Shown one piece after another: positions 7,660 through 14,041 of a DNA stretch of 20,770 nt. The position numbers and the translations under genes are program-made. The DNA is from a virus. How positions within the stretch are numbered: the stretch's first letter is position 1; each line of letters starts with the position of its first letter. The notes under the pieces were generated by a model. It made no database searches. It had not been told where the DNA came from and saw only the letters and a program-made list of their open reading frames with translations. The stretch spans positions 1 through 20,770 of the IMG/VR virus record IMGVR_UViG_3300032241_000523. The stretch is one strand, 5' to 3'.

Positions 7660-7911
7660 ATGAATGATGTAAAAACTGGCGGTGAAACTGGTTTTGGTAT
7701 CGTCAATGGAAAATGGTTTGGCGATAGTCGGATTTGTTTATCAGTTTTATATTTTGATAATCCTGATGATGCTGATGCTGTAGCTCTCAAAGTCAAAGAA
7801 CAGGGTAGATCCTACAATGGTGGATGGTTTGATGGAATGCCTTGTGGCAGAGAGCCAGCCAGAGATTACAAGGATAGTCAGGGCATTCAATGGTATGCGG
7901 TAAGTTGTTAA
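7660..7911 (+). CDS. Island protein 2 (83 aa, hypothetical)
   Basis: The frame is open from 7606, but ATG 7660 (MNDVKTGGETGFG) is chosen because ACGAAAGGA is exactly 6 nt upstream. The protein contains SVLYFDNPDDADAVALKVKEQG, like a strand followed by a helix, then Gly/Trp-rich YNGGWFDGMPCGRE and ends YAVSC. Function unknown. It is cotranscribed with the gene before it and followed directly by a terminator, so genes 7434 and 7660 form one short transcript. Confidence 0.65.
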   Translation: MNDVKTGGETGFGIVNGKWFGDSRICLSVLYFDNPDDADAVALKVKEQGRSYNGGWFDGMPCGREPARDYKDSQGIQWYAVSC

Positions 7912-7913
7912 AC

Positions 7914-7940
7914 AAGCCCCTTCGGGGGCTTTGCGTTTTT
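7914..7940 (+). terminator. Rho-independent terminator after island protein 2
   Basis: AAGCCCC, loop TTCG, GGGGCTT form a 7-bp stem right after the stop codon, followed by TGCG and five T. The UUCG-type tetraloop and GC-rich stem are typical; the T-tract is slightly displaced. Confidence 0.8.
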
Positions 7941-7961
7941 ACAACACTTTATAAAATAAAT

Positions 7962-7990
7962 CTGTACTGTATGCTAAATTGGTATATACT
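7962..7990 (+). promoter_or_regulatory. Island promoter, copy C
   Basis: ATGCTAAATTGGTATATACT (7971-7990) repeats the copy B core. The -35 is weaker (CTGTAC, 7962-7967) and TATACT 7985-7990 follows after 17 nt. GGTATA ends 40 nt before ATG 8026. It stands directly behind the terminator, so it restarts transcription for the next genes. Confidence 0.65.
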
Positions 7991-8025
7991 GAAAGTGTAA
8001 TAAATAACTCTCGAAAGGAAACAAA

Positions 8026-8112
8026 ATGATCTTCGCACTAATCGCCCTCGCTGTCTTGGTCTTGGTTGTTTATCCAATGTATATGGAATCAATCGAAGGT
8101 TTGGTAATCTAA
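8026..8112 (+). CDS. Single-pass membrane peptide (28 aa)
   Basis: TCGAAAGGA is 6 nt before ATG 8026; 28 codons end at TAA 8110-8112. The first 17 residues (MIFALIALAVLVLVVYP) form an uninterrupted hydrophobic helix, followed by the short acidic tail MYMESIEGLVI. It must sit in or at the membrane. Peptides like this in phages act as small membrane effectors or accessory factors, but no specific role can be read. Promoter copy C and the fixed leader support real expression. Confidence 0.65.
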   Translation: MIFALIALAVLVLVVYPMYMESIEGLVI

Positions 8113-8130
8113 TCCACGAAAGGAAAAATC

Positions 8131-8463
8131 ATGAAAGAAGTCGAAGTTTGGGGTGGCAAAAAAGTAATGGCATTTCAGGATGCTGACTTGTTTGACAAAG
8201 CTCCGATCCTAGCTGCTGCCGAGCAAATCTGGTATCAGGAATGGATCAAGTCTGGTGTTGGTGATGTCGGTACTTGCTGTGGTGGTAAAGGCATTCAGGT
8301 TTATTACATTGGCAAGGGTAAAAGAAATTACAGCCAGAAACTTGTAGTGCCTTGCAGTTTTGTACAGGGTAATGTGGCTGCTGCGGTATCAGTCAAACCA
8401 GTACTAGAGTTTTTAGCTAGAAATGGCATCGAAGGTTCGTATTACGATGGTTGGATGGATTGA
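8131..8463 (+). CDS. Island protein 3 (110 aa, hypothetical)
   Basis: ACGAAAGGA stands 6 nt before ATG 8131. The protein starts MKEVEVWGGKKVMAFQD, has a predicted helix (PILAAAEQIWYQEWIKSG), a TCCGGKGIQVYYIGKGKR segment with paired Cys, and ends EGSYYDGWMD. The basic patch GKGKRNYSQK after a strand could contact nucleic acid, but this is a guess. No family recognised. It follows the membrane peptide by 18 nt in the same transcript. Confidence 0.65.
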   Translation: MKEVEVWGGKKVMAFQDADLFDKAPILAAAEQIWYQEWIKSGVGDVGTCCGGKGIQVYYIGKGKRNYSQKLVVPCSFVQGNVAAAVSVKPVLEFLARNGIEGSYYDGWMD

Positions 8464-8465
8464 TT

Positions 8466-8672
8466 ATGGAATATCCAATTGGTACAAAATACAAAACTAG
8501 GGGCAAAGCCCCTAGGCTTTGTGAAGTTGTAGATATTTTAAAAACCTACAACTCCAAGGGCGAACTGGTGAAAACTCGATATGTTGCAACTCACAGTTTT
8601 ATGGGTCAAACAGTTACGGATTACGATGTTGTAAAAACAACAATAGCAATGGGAATAGAAATAAATAGTTGA
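8466..8672 (+). CDS. Small basic hypothetical protein (68 aa)
   Basis: ATG 8466 (MEYPIGTKYKTRGKAPRL) is preferred over an in-frame TTG at 8451 that lies inside the previous gene. This is the one island gene without the ACGAAAGGA leader; it begins 2 nt after the previous stop and is probably coupled. The sequence reads like a small beta barrel (GTKYKTRGKAPRLCEVVDIL, then VKTRYVATHSFMGQTVTDYDV), reminiscent of KOW or SH3-like folds in phage proteins, without a firm match. A strong hairpin lies within its codons 11-17. Confidence 0.55.
   Translation: MEYPIGTKYKTRGKAPRLCEVVDILKTYNSKGELVKTRYVATHSFMGQTVTDYDVVKTTIAMGIEINS
8497..8515. repeat. Perfect hairpin inside the start of the 8466 gene
   Basis: CTAGGGGC and GCCCCTAG form an 8-bp perfect stem around AAA. 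It lies about 30 nt after the start codon and has no T-tract behind it. Such a stable hairpin could slow ribosomes, mark an RNase processing site or protect the mRNA end. Confidence 0.55.
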
Positions 8673-8696
8673 CATTATTCTAAATAGGTATATTAT
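8669..8696 (+). promoter_or_regulatory. Island promoter, copy D
   Basis: TTGACA 8669-8674 and the core ATTCTAAATAGGTATATTAT (8677-8696) repeat copy B; TATTAT 8691-8696 is the -10 with a 16-nt gap. GGTATA ends 42 nt before ATG 8734. The -35 box overlaps the stop codon of the previous gene. Confidence 0.7.
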
Positions 8697-8733
8697 TAAG
8701 TTGTAGTCTTAATCAATCACGAAAGGATTAAAG

Positions 8734-9222
8734 ATGGAAAAGCAAATTAGTCGTCATGCTGGTGCTGCCAAAATGATTCGTCAGTTTATGAAGTCAAAAG
8801 GCATCGCTGGTAGTGTGCGTAGCAAAAGCTACAGTATGGGCAGTAGCATTAATGTTGATGTGATGGATCTGCCACCAGCGCAGTATGCTGAGTTGGTTGC
8901 GTATGTTGCTCAGTTTGAGTATGGTCATTTTGATGGAATGATTGACTATTACGAAATGGACAATGTTCGGGATGACATTCCACAAGTCAAGTATGCCTTT
9001 GTTAATAACAAAATGAGTGATGAGTTGGGCGAGAAGATTTACCAGTTCATCAAAGGTTATTACGCTGGCATGGAAGGTTCGCCAGATAGCTTTAAAGAAG
9101 CTCACAGCTTTTATAACCAGAATTTTAATGGTTATGCTAGTCATCTGGTTTACCAGTTGTTTGCTGGTGGTTATATGAGAAACCAGTACTATGATTTTGT
9201 AGCAGAACAAAAAGCAGCTTAA
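8734..9222 (+). CDS. LPD29-like domain protein (polyvalent-protein-associated)
   Basis: A 162-aa protein with ACGAAAGGA 6 nt upstream. Residues 8-75 (AAKMIRQFMKSKGIAG, then SVRSKSYSMGSSINVDVMD, then FDGMIDYY) match what I know of LPD29, a small domain found in polyvalent proteins of phages and conjugative elements, often next to ArdC-type antirestriction domains. The second half (FIKGYYAGMEGSPDSF, YNQNFNGYASHLVYQLF) is helical and aromatic. A role in counteracting host defence is possible by association only. It has its own promoter (copy D) and is the largest gene of the island. Confidence 0.6.
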   Translation: MEKQISRHAGAAKMIRQFMKSKGIAGSVRSKSYSMGSSINVDVMDLPPAQYAELVAYVAQFEYGHFDGMIDYYEMDNVRDDIPQVKYAFVNNKMSDELGEKIYQFIKGYYAGMEGSPDSFKEAHSFYNQNFNGYASHLVYQLFAGGYMRNQYYDFVAEQKAA

Positions 9223-9240
9223 TCCACGAAAGGAAAAAAA

Positions 9241-9465
9241 ATGCAGATCGAAAACTTAAAATGTGTAATAGAAGGTTACGAATGTGAATTAGATTTTTCT
9301 GAAGAATGGTCTGATTGCATTGTTGTAAAAGGTGACTATAGTGGTAGTTTGCAATTCTTAGAATCTTATGGATATTTAGAGAATTACAAAAATGAAATGC
9401 AAATTAAAGTACCAGAAAGAGTCATTAATAAGATTGAAAGTTGGGCTTTAGCTAACGGATATTAA
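9241..9465 (+). CDS. Island protein 4 (74 aa, hypothetical, acidic)
   Basis: ACGAAAGGA is 6 nt before ATG 9241. The protein begins MQIENLKCVIEGYECELDF, is acidic in the first half (SEEWSDCIVVKGDYSG), and ends with a helix (ERVINKIESWALANGY). The pattern of strands followed by a helix suggests a small alpha/beta fold; no family recognised. It is cotranscribed with the LPD29-like gene 18 nt upstream. Confidence 0.65.
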   Translation: MQIENLKCVIEGYECELDFSEEWSDCIVVKGDYSGSLQFLESYGYLENYKNEMQIKVPERVINKIESWALANGY

Positions 9466-9472
9466 TTAACAT

Positions 9473-9559
9473 ACGAAAGGAATTAAATCTTCTGATATTT
9501 ACTTAAAGGAACTAGAGGATAGTTCTGGTGGTGATCCCTCTAACAAGGACAGAAAATGA
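9473..9559 (+). pseudogene. Leader motif with a start-less reading frame
   Basis: A seventh ACGAAAGGA (9473-9481) has no ATG, GTG or TTG at the 6-nt spacing; the triplet there (9488) is TCT. Yet the frame from 9488 is open for 23 codons (SSDIYLKELEDSSGGDPSNK...) to TGA 9557-9559, which overlaps an ATG. This looks like an island gene that lost its start or most of its body by deletion. A non-canonical start (ATT 9482 or ATC 9487 in another frame) seems unlikely. Confidence 0.4.
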
Positions 9560-9568
9560 AATATTAAT

Positions 9569-9790
9569 ATGAGTATTACTAAGAAACGCAATAGGGGCAG
9601 CCTTGGGGTTGTCCCTTTACCTACCGAAATTATTGGTGCAAGGGGTGAATTATCACAATCTAAAGCTGCTAGTTTGATTTATACTACTCAAGCAAGATGG
9701 AGTAATTACGAAACTGGCAAGAGCAGAATGCATCCTTGTGCATGGGAATTATTCTTAATTAAAAGGAGTAATTATGGCAACATCATTTGA
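9569..9790 (+). CDS. Small XRE/HTH-type DNA-binding protein
   Basis: A 73-aa protein with a helix-turn-helix: LSQSKAASLIYTTQARWSNYETGKSRMHP, followed by AWELFLIK. This is the HTH_3/XRE pattern of a short phage and MqsA-like group in which the last helix reads MHP-x-AWELF. It probably binds operator DNA as a dimer; the repeated promoters of the island are natural candidates (inference). ATG 9569 has no near ribosome binding site; AAGGA at 9545-9549 instead serves a three-codon frame (ATG 9556, stop 9565-9567) that ends 1 nt before it. Its end overlaps the next gene by 17 nt. Confidence 0.65.
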   Translation: MSITKKRNRGSLGVVPLPTEIIGARGELSQSKAASLIYTTQARWSNYETGKSRMHPCAWELFLIKRSNYGNII

Positions 9791-9944
9791 AGAAGCAAAA
9801 AAGAAATGGCTTGAGAAAGTTGGTGACAAGTCATGGGATGAGCTTTACAACGAAGAAGAAGCCCGAAAAGATGCGAAGGTGAGAGAGCTTATGACACCTG
9901 AATACATTGACAATTGGGGCAAATTGCCTGAAGGCGATGAATGA
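9774..9944 (+). CDS. Small charged hypothetical protein (56 aa)
   Basis: AAAAGGAG lies 4-5 nt before ATG 9774, and 56 codons end at TGA 9942-9944 overlapping the MuF start (ATGA). The protein (MATSFEEAKKKWLEKVGDK...) is Lys/Glu-rich and helical with two Trp (KSWDELY, YIDNWGKLPEGDE). No family recognised. The overlap with both neighbours ties the HTH gene, this gene and MuF into one transcript. Confidence 0.65.
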   Translation: MATSFEEAKKKWLEKVGDKSWDELYNEEEARKDAKVRELMTPEYIDNWGKLPEGDE

Positions 9945-10741
9945 CATTTTTTGAAGTATTGACCGCTGCCGTCAATGACATTATTGAGCATGGGTTCGAT
10001 TCACAAGATCGAATTGATGAATGGCTCAAGAAAATCAAAGAGGCTGCTGAGAAAGAGCTAATTCCTGATTGGAAAATGAATCAGGAAATGGAAAAGGCTT
10101 TGACAACAGCATTTAATCGTCTGGTGGTTAAGGGCGGTCTTATTAACAAAAATGTTACAAGATTTACAGTAGATAGATTAAAGCCTACCCTACGATCTGA
10201 ACTGGATCGTAGGATCATGGCTTCCGCTAATCTGATTAAATTAAATAGAGAAAAGAATATCGCTGATGTATTACAGCGTTTTCAAGGATGGGCTACATCT
10301 ATTCCTTCTGGTGGCTCAAAGGCAGTAGATAAAGTAAAAGAAAAACAAGCTATTAAAAAATCATTAGGCAAAATGCCTTTTGAGCAACGCAGAGTGGTAA
10401 TAGATCAAACTCACAAATTAATTGCAAACATTAATGACATCGTAGCCGTTGATGGTGGCGCAATTGCTGGTCAATGGCATTCGCATTGGAAACAACCAAA
10501 CTATAACTATCGTAAAGATCACAAAGAAAGAGATAATAAAATTTATGTGATCCGAGGTAATTGGGCATCAGAAAAAGGTTACATAAAACCAATTAATGGT
10601 TATACCGATGACATTACAACCCCCGGTGAAGAAGTTTATTGTCGTTGTTCTTACAAATACATATATAATCTAAAAAAATTGCCAGTAGAAATGCTGACAA
10701 AAAAGGGTGAGGAAGCGTTACAATCCGAAAAACAACAGTAG
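9941..10741 (+). CDS. MuF-like head morphogenesis protein
   Basis: 266 aa. The N-terminal 100 residues are helical (FFEVLTAAVNDIIEHGFD, EKALTTAFNRLV). The C-terminal part has the SPP1 gp7/Mu gpF signature: W-H-S-H-W near 181, YRKDHKERDNKIYVIRG, then TTPGEEVYCRCSYKY (about 228-242), where PG-x-x-x-x-CRC is the hallmark. MuF proteins bind the portal inside the capsid and are often ejected with DNA. Normally MuF follows the portal directly; here the kinase gene and the accessory island have been inserted between them. Confidence 0.8.
   Translation: MTFFEVLTAAVNDIIEHGFDSQDRIDEWLKKIKEAAEKELIPDWKMNQEMEKALTTAFNRLVVKGGLINKNVTRFTVDRLKPTLRSELDRRIMASANLIKLNREKNIADVLQRFQGWATSIPSGGSKAVDKVKEKQAIKKSLGKMPFEQRRVVIDQTHKLIANINDIVAVDGGAIAGQWHSHWKQPNYNYRKDHKERDNKIYVIRGNWASEKGYIKPINGYTDDITTPGEEVYCRCSYKYIYNLKKLPVEMLTKKGEEALQSEKQQ
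10189..10213. repeat. Perfect 9-bp inverted repeat inside MuF
   Basis: CCTACGATC (10189-10197) and GATCGTAGG (10205-10213) frame a 7-nt centre, within codons for LRSELDRR. An 18-nt exact dyad is more than expected in coding DNA but may be chance. Confidence 0.4.
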
Positions 10742-10749
10742 GTTAGTCT

Positions 10750-13374
10750 ATGCCATTTCAATCTGAGCAACAAAGAAAAGCGATGTATGCTGCTGCTTCA
10801 GGCAAGAGCAATATCGGAATACCTCAGGAAGTGGCTAAAAAATTCATTAAGCATTCAGAAGATAGCGAAGAAGAATCAGCCGAACAATGGCTTGAAAGAA
10901 TATTACTCGCTGAAATGCTAAAGCAAGACAACTCTGGCGATTTCCCAGAAGAACCAACTTTACTGTCAACCCCAGAATTCAAGAAAGATAGCGAAGTTAC
11001 TGTTCGCAATGGTAGAGAGCAACTTAAACCTATTCAAAATGAAATAGCGCAAATTGCTCAACTTATTACCGAATACAAAAAAGACCAAAATATGGCAGTA
11101 CCTCGCTTTGGTGAAGATTCCGAAGCATGGGAAACCAAAGAAGGCAAAAACAAAAATGGTGGCTTAAATGAAAAAGGTCGTGAGTCATACAATAAAGAGC
11201 ATGGTGCACACTTAAAAGCACCACAGCCAGAGGGCGGTTCAAGAAAAGCATCTTTCTGCGCCAGAATGAAGGGCATGAAGGAAAAACTGACTTCTAGCAA
11301 AACAGCCCATGATCCAGATTCTAGAATCAATAAATCATTGAGAAAATGGAAATGCGATGATGATGTTGATACTTTGAAAGAAGGATTAATCAAAGTAATA
11401 GATGAATTAGAAAAATATGTTGATGCCGATCCTTGTTGGGAAGGCTATACCCAATATGGTATGAAAGAAAAAAATGGCAAGCAAGTGCCAAATTGCGTAC
11501 CAGATGCTAAAGATGATGCAGCGGATTTAGTGGCTAGTGAGCCTTTAGTCAAAATGCCAGTATCAAATAATGGTGGCGCAAAAGGTCGTGCGGCAGGAAT
11601 TATGTTTGTTACTGCTGAAGGCGAAACCCTATTAATTCGCAGAGGCAATGGCGGTGACTTCCCCGGTACTTGGTGTGTCCCCGGTGGTCATCAAAATGAA
11701 AAAGACAGTAGTTTAGAAGAAGCAGCTCGTAGAGAATGTTTTGAAGAAACAGGTCTTAAATACGATGGCAAGCTAGAAGTATTATATGACGATGGTCAGT
11801 TTTGCACCTATATCGCTAGAAATGTCAAAAAAGAAGCTGTTACTCTAAATTACGAGTCTACTGGCTATGATTGGTGTAACTTAGAATGCCCACCACTACC
11901 ACTTCACCCCGGTCTGGACATTGCTTGCCGAATTGCAAGTGCAAAAACAGAAACCGATGTAGCAAAATTGATGATGGAAGGCTTGATTCCAAGTCCTCAG
12001 ATGTATGCCAACATTATGTTATTGGCAATCCGTATTACTGGTACAGGTCTGGCTTACCGAGGTTCGATTGGTGAAAATGTTTGGAGAGATCCATCACTTT
12101 ATTTAAATCAACAATTTTTGGAAAGATGTAATGGCTTGATGGTCATTATGGATCACCCAGATACGCAAGTATTGACATCAAAAGAATTTAAAGATCGTGC
12201 AGTTGGAAGTATTATGCTGCCATATATCAAAGGCGATGAGGTCTGGGGCATCGCAAAAATATACGATCAAGATGCAGTAAACGAGATTTGTGAGGGCGAA
12301 ATAAGCACCTCACCTTCCGTAGTATTTGACAATACTGCGGGAAACACTACACTTACAACTGAGAATGGAGATCCACTCTTGATTGAAGGTGTGCCATTCC
12401 TTTTAGATCATATAGCTATCGTAACGAAAGCTAGAGGTTCTAAAGGGGTATGGGACAAGGGCGGAGATCCCGCTGGAGTATTACTAACTAACCCTGAGGT
12501 GTCTGATATGACTGAGAAAATGATTGAGCCAAAGGCAGATGCCCAAGGCGAAAAACTTGATGCAATTCTGGCTGCTCTTGGCAACTTGGCTGCTCGTGTT
12601 GATAGCATGGAAAAAGATTTACCTGCTGCTCCACTAGTAACCGCTGCTGACAAGAAAAAAGCTCGTAAAGATGATGATAAGATGGCTAAACATCGTAAAG
12701 ATGACGATGAAGAAGCTATGTGCGATGATGAAGAAGAAGAAGAAGCTAAGATGGATGATGAGTCTGAAGCTAAAGCTAAAAAATTCATGATGCGTAAAGC
12801 TAAAAAAGATGCTGAAGGATCTGATCCTGTTGAGCATGGTAAAGCTGGCGAAATTAAGCCAGATAACGAAGGCGAAGTTGAAATGCCTGCTGGCGAAATG
12901 AACTTCAAGAAAGATGATGACGAAGAAGCCATGTGTGACGATGAAGAAGAAGCTGCTAAAAAAGATGAAGAAGAAGCTAAATATGCTGATGCACAAGCTA
13001 AAGCTGATTCTGTCTATGCTGCTTTCGGTAAATCTGCTTCTCGCCCATTAGCTGGTGAAAGCCTCTTGTCATACCGCAAGCGTATGGCTCGTGGTTTACA
13101 AGCATATAGCGATGCTTATAAAGATGTTAGTTTGGCTTCTATCAAAGATGCTAAATTGTTGGCTATTGCTGAAAAACAGATTTATGCTGATGCTTTGATG
13201 GCTGCTAAGTCACCAACAATGTACGCTGCTGACCAATTGATTGAGATTCATGAGAAAGATCGTGCTGGTCGTACTATCACTAAGTTCAAAGGCTCTATGG
13301 AAGCATGGTTAGGTGACTTTAAAGTTCCTTCCCTTCGTGCCAAGTCTTTTAACCTTAACAACAATCAAAGATAA
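10750..13374 (+). CDS. Multi-domain fusion: DUF6321-like, Nudix hydrolase, DUF2213 prohead protease, acidic scaffold
   Basis: 874 aa in visible blocks. (1) 1-35: PFQSEQQRKAMYAAASG, a motif seen in phage head proteins. (2) About 120-202: DUF6321-like, with GGLNEKGRESYN, GGSRKASFCARMKGM and LRKWKC. (3) 227-251: PCWEGYTQYGMKEKNGKQ, another phage-head linker. (4) About 279-400: Nudix hydrolase; the box starts at GG 312-313 and ends RECFEETGL at 328-336. The catalytic EE pair is kept, but the loop has one extra residue and the first Glu of the box is Ser. (5) 418-567: DUF2213 protease region (GLMVIMDHPD, STSPSVVF). (6) 587-874: acidic scaffold with two copies of KDDDEEAMCDDEEE (near 652 and 721). 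Protease plus scaffold is a normal head-assembly pair; Nudix fused in front is unusual. Protease processing would separate the parts (inference). Confidence 0.78.
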   Translation: MPFQSEQQRKAMYAAASGKSNIGIPQEVAKKFIKHSEDSEEESAEQWLERILLAEMLKQDNSGDFPEEPTLLSTPEFKKDSEVTVRNGREQLKPIQNEIAQIAQLITEYKKDQNMAVPRFGEDSEAWETKEGKNKNGGLNEKGRESYNKEHGAHLKAPQPEGGSRKASFCARMKGMKEKLTSSKTAHDPDSRINKSLRKWKCDDDVDTLKEGLIKVIDELEKYVDADPCWEGYTQYGMKEKNGKQVPNCVPDAKDDAADLVASEPLVKMPVSNNGGAKGRAAGIMFVTAEGETLLIRRGNGGDFPGTWCVPGGHQNEKDSSLEEAARRECFEETGLKYDGKLEVLYDDGQFCTYIARNVKKEAVTLNYESTGYDWCNLECPPLPLHPGLDIACRIASAKTETDVAKLMMEGLIPSPQMYANIMLLAIRITGTGLAYRGSIGENVWRDPSLYLNQQFLERCNGLMVIMDHPDTQVLTSKEFKDRAVGSIMLPYIKGDEVWGIAKIYDQDAVNEICEGEISTSPSVVFDNTAGNTTLTTENGDPLLIEGVPFLLDHIAIVTKARGSKGVWDKGGDPAGVLLTNPEVSDMTEKMIEPKADAQGEKLDAILAALGNLAARVDSMEKDLPAAPLVTAADKKKARKDDDKMAKHRKDDDEEAMCDDEEEEEAKMDDESEAKAKKFMMRKAKKDAEGSDPVEHGKAGEIKPDNEGEVEMPAGEMNFKKDDDEEAMCDDEEEAAKKDEEEAKYADAQAKADSVYAAFGKSASRPLAGESLLSYRKRMARGLQAYSDAYKDVSLASIKDAKLLAIAEKQIYADALMAAKSPTMYAADQLIEIHEKDRAGRTITKFKGSMEAWLGDFKVPSLRAKSFNLNNNQR
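12496..13374 (+). CDS. Nested in-frame scaffold start inside the fusion gene (288 aa product)
   Basis: GAGGTG at 12496-12501, a 6-nt match to the anti-Shine-Dalgarno, stands 6 nt before ATG 12508 (residue 587), exactly at the border between the DUF2213 region and the scaffold part. The resulting 288-aa protein begins MTEKMIEPKADAQGEKLDAI, then a coiled-coil-like LDAILAALGNLAARVDSMEK, then the acidic repeats and a C-terminal helical part that would bind capsid protein. This repeats the lambda C/Nu3 and similar plan, where a protease gene contains an in-frame start for the scaffold. Coding starts at 12508. The site is seen; its use is inferred. Confidence 0.6.
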   Translation, partial: EVSDMTEKMIEPKADAQGEKLDAILAALGNLAARVDSMEKDLPAAPLVTAADKKKARKDDDKMAKHRKDDDEEAMCDDEEEEEAKMDDESEAKAKKFMMRKAKKDAEGSDPVEHGKAGEIKPDNEGEVEMPAGEMNFKKDDDEEAMCDDEEEAAKKDEEEAKYADAQAKADSVYAAFGKSASRPLAGESLLSYRKRMARGLQAYSDAYKDVSLASIKDAKLLAIAEKQIYADALMAAKSPTMYAADQLIEIHEKDRAGRTITKFKGSMEAWLGDFKVPSLRAKSFNLNNNQR

Positions 13375-13384
13375 GGAATAAATT

Positions 13385-14026
13385 ATGTCAGCACAAATTT
13401 CTATTCAACCAATGGTAACAACCAATGCGAGTGGTTTGTTTAACACAAACTCCGCTGGTTTTACCCAAGGCGATGCATTAGATGATCCAGCAGTTAAGTT
13501 CTACTTGGCAGGTGGTGTATTATCAACCGCTGCTTCTACCCCAATCTGGGGTGGTTTGCCAATCCAAGAATTTTCAACAACTGGTCAATCAGGTGTATTT
13601 TCTGGAAATGTTCAACCCGGTACTAATACACTAGGTTCAACAATCCTTTTGGCAACTGCTTCAGCAGTTCCAACAGGTATTTCTGTATTTAACCAAGCAT
13701 ATGCAGGTATCACTACTCCACAGAGTACTGCTCCTTTGTATAGCCCCGGTATGTCTGTAAACTTCTATCGTTTCGGTAGCGGTGCAAGAATCCCTCTCGT
13801 TCTTGATCCATCTTCATTGTCAATCAATGGCGAGTTGATTAGCACTACTGTTTATTTTGACTACACCAACAACTGGGTCACAGTAAACAACCCCGGCACT
13901 CAAGCAGCTTTCCCTGTGAAAGTATTGCAAGTAAGCACCAGCGGTAATAAGACAGTTTCGTACAATAGCGGAACTGGCAATGCCAACTGGATTTATAACC
14001 AAAATGTGGCTCTTTGCCTAATTTAA
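13385..14026 (+). CDS. Putative capsid accessory (decoration or fibre) protein
   Basis: 213 aa between scaffold and major capsid genes, with AAGGAATAAATT before ATG 13385. It is rich in Ser/Thr/Gly/Asn and low in charge, with many short strands (STPIWGGLPIQEFSTTGQSG, ALDDPAVKFYLAGGVLS, GMSVNFYRFGSGARIPL). This fits a surface beta-protein such as a head decoration or cement protein made in large amounts. No family signature recognised, so the role comes from position and composition. Confidence 0.6.
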   Translation: MSAQISIQPMVTTNASGLFNTNSAGFTQGDALDDPAVKFYLAGGVLSTAASTPIWGGLPIQEFSTTGQSGVFSGNVQPGTNTLGSTILLATASAVPTGISVFNQAYAGITTPQSTAPLYSPGMSVNFYRFGSGARIPLVLDPSSLSINGELISTTVYFDYTNNWVTVNNPGTQAAFPVKVLQVSTSGNKTVSYNSGTGNANWIYNQNVALCLI

Positions 14027-14041
14027 TAAAGGAATATTACT

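Noticed and set aside
7606-7660. +1 frameshift joining island proteins 1 and 2 at TTT TTT TAG
   Set aside because: The second frame is open through the first stop, but ATG 7660 has the exact leader and spacing, so separate translation explains the layout.
8794-9210. 138-codon - strand frame opposite the LPD29-like gene
   Set aside because: Odd composition and no ribosome binding site; the + strand gene has promoter, leader and domain match.
12408-12932. Long Ser-rich reading frame on the - strand
   Set aside because: It mirrors the acidic GAT/GAA repeats of the scaffold part; no ribosome binding site and biased composition mark it as a shadow.
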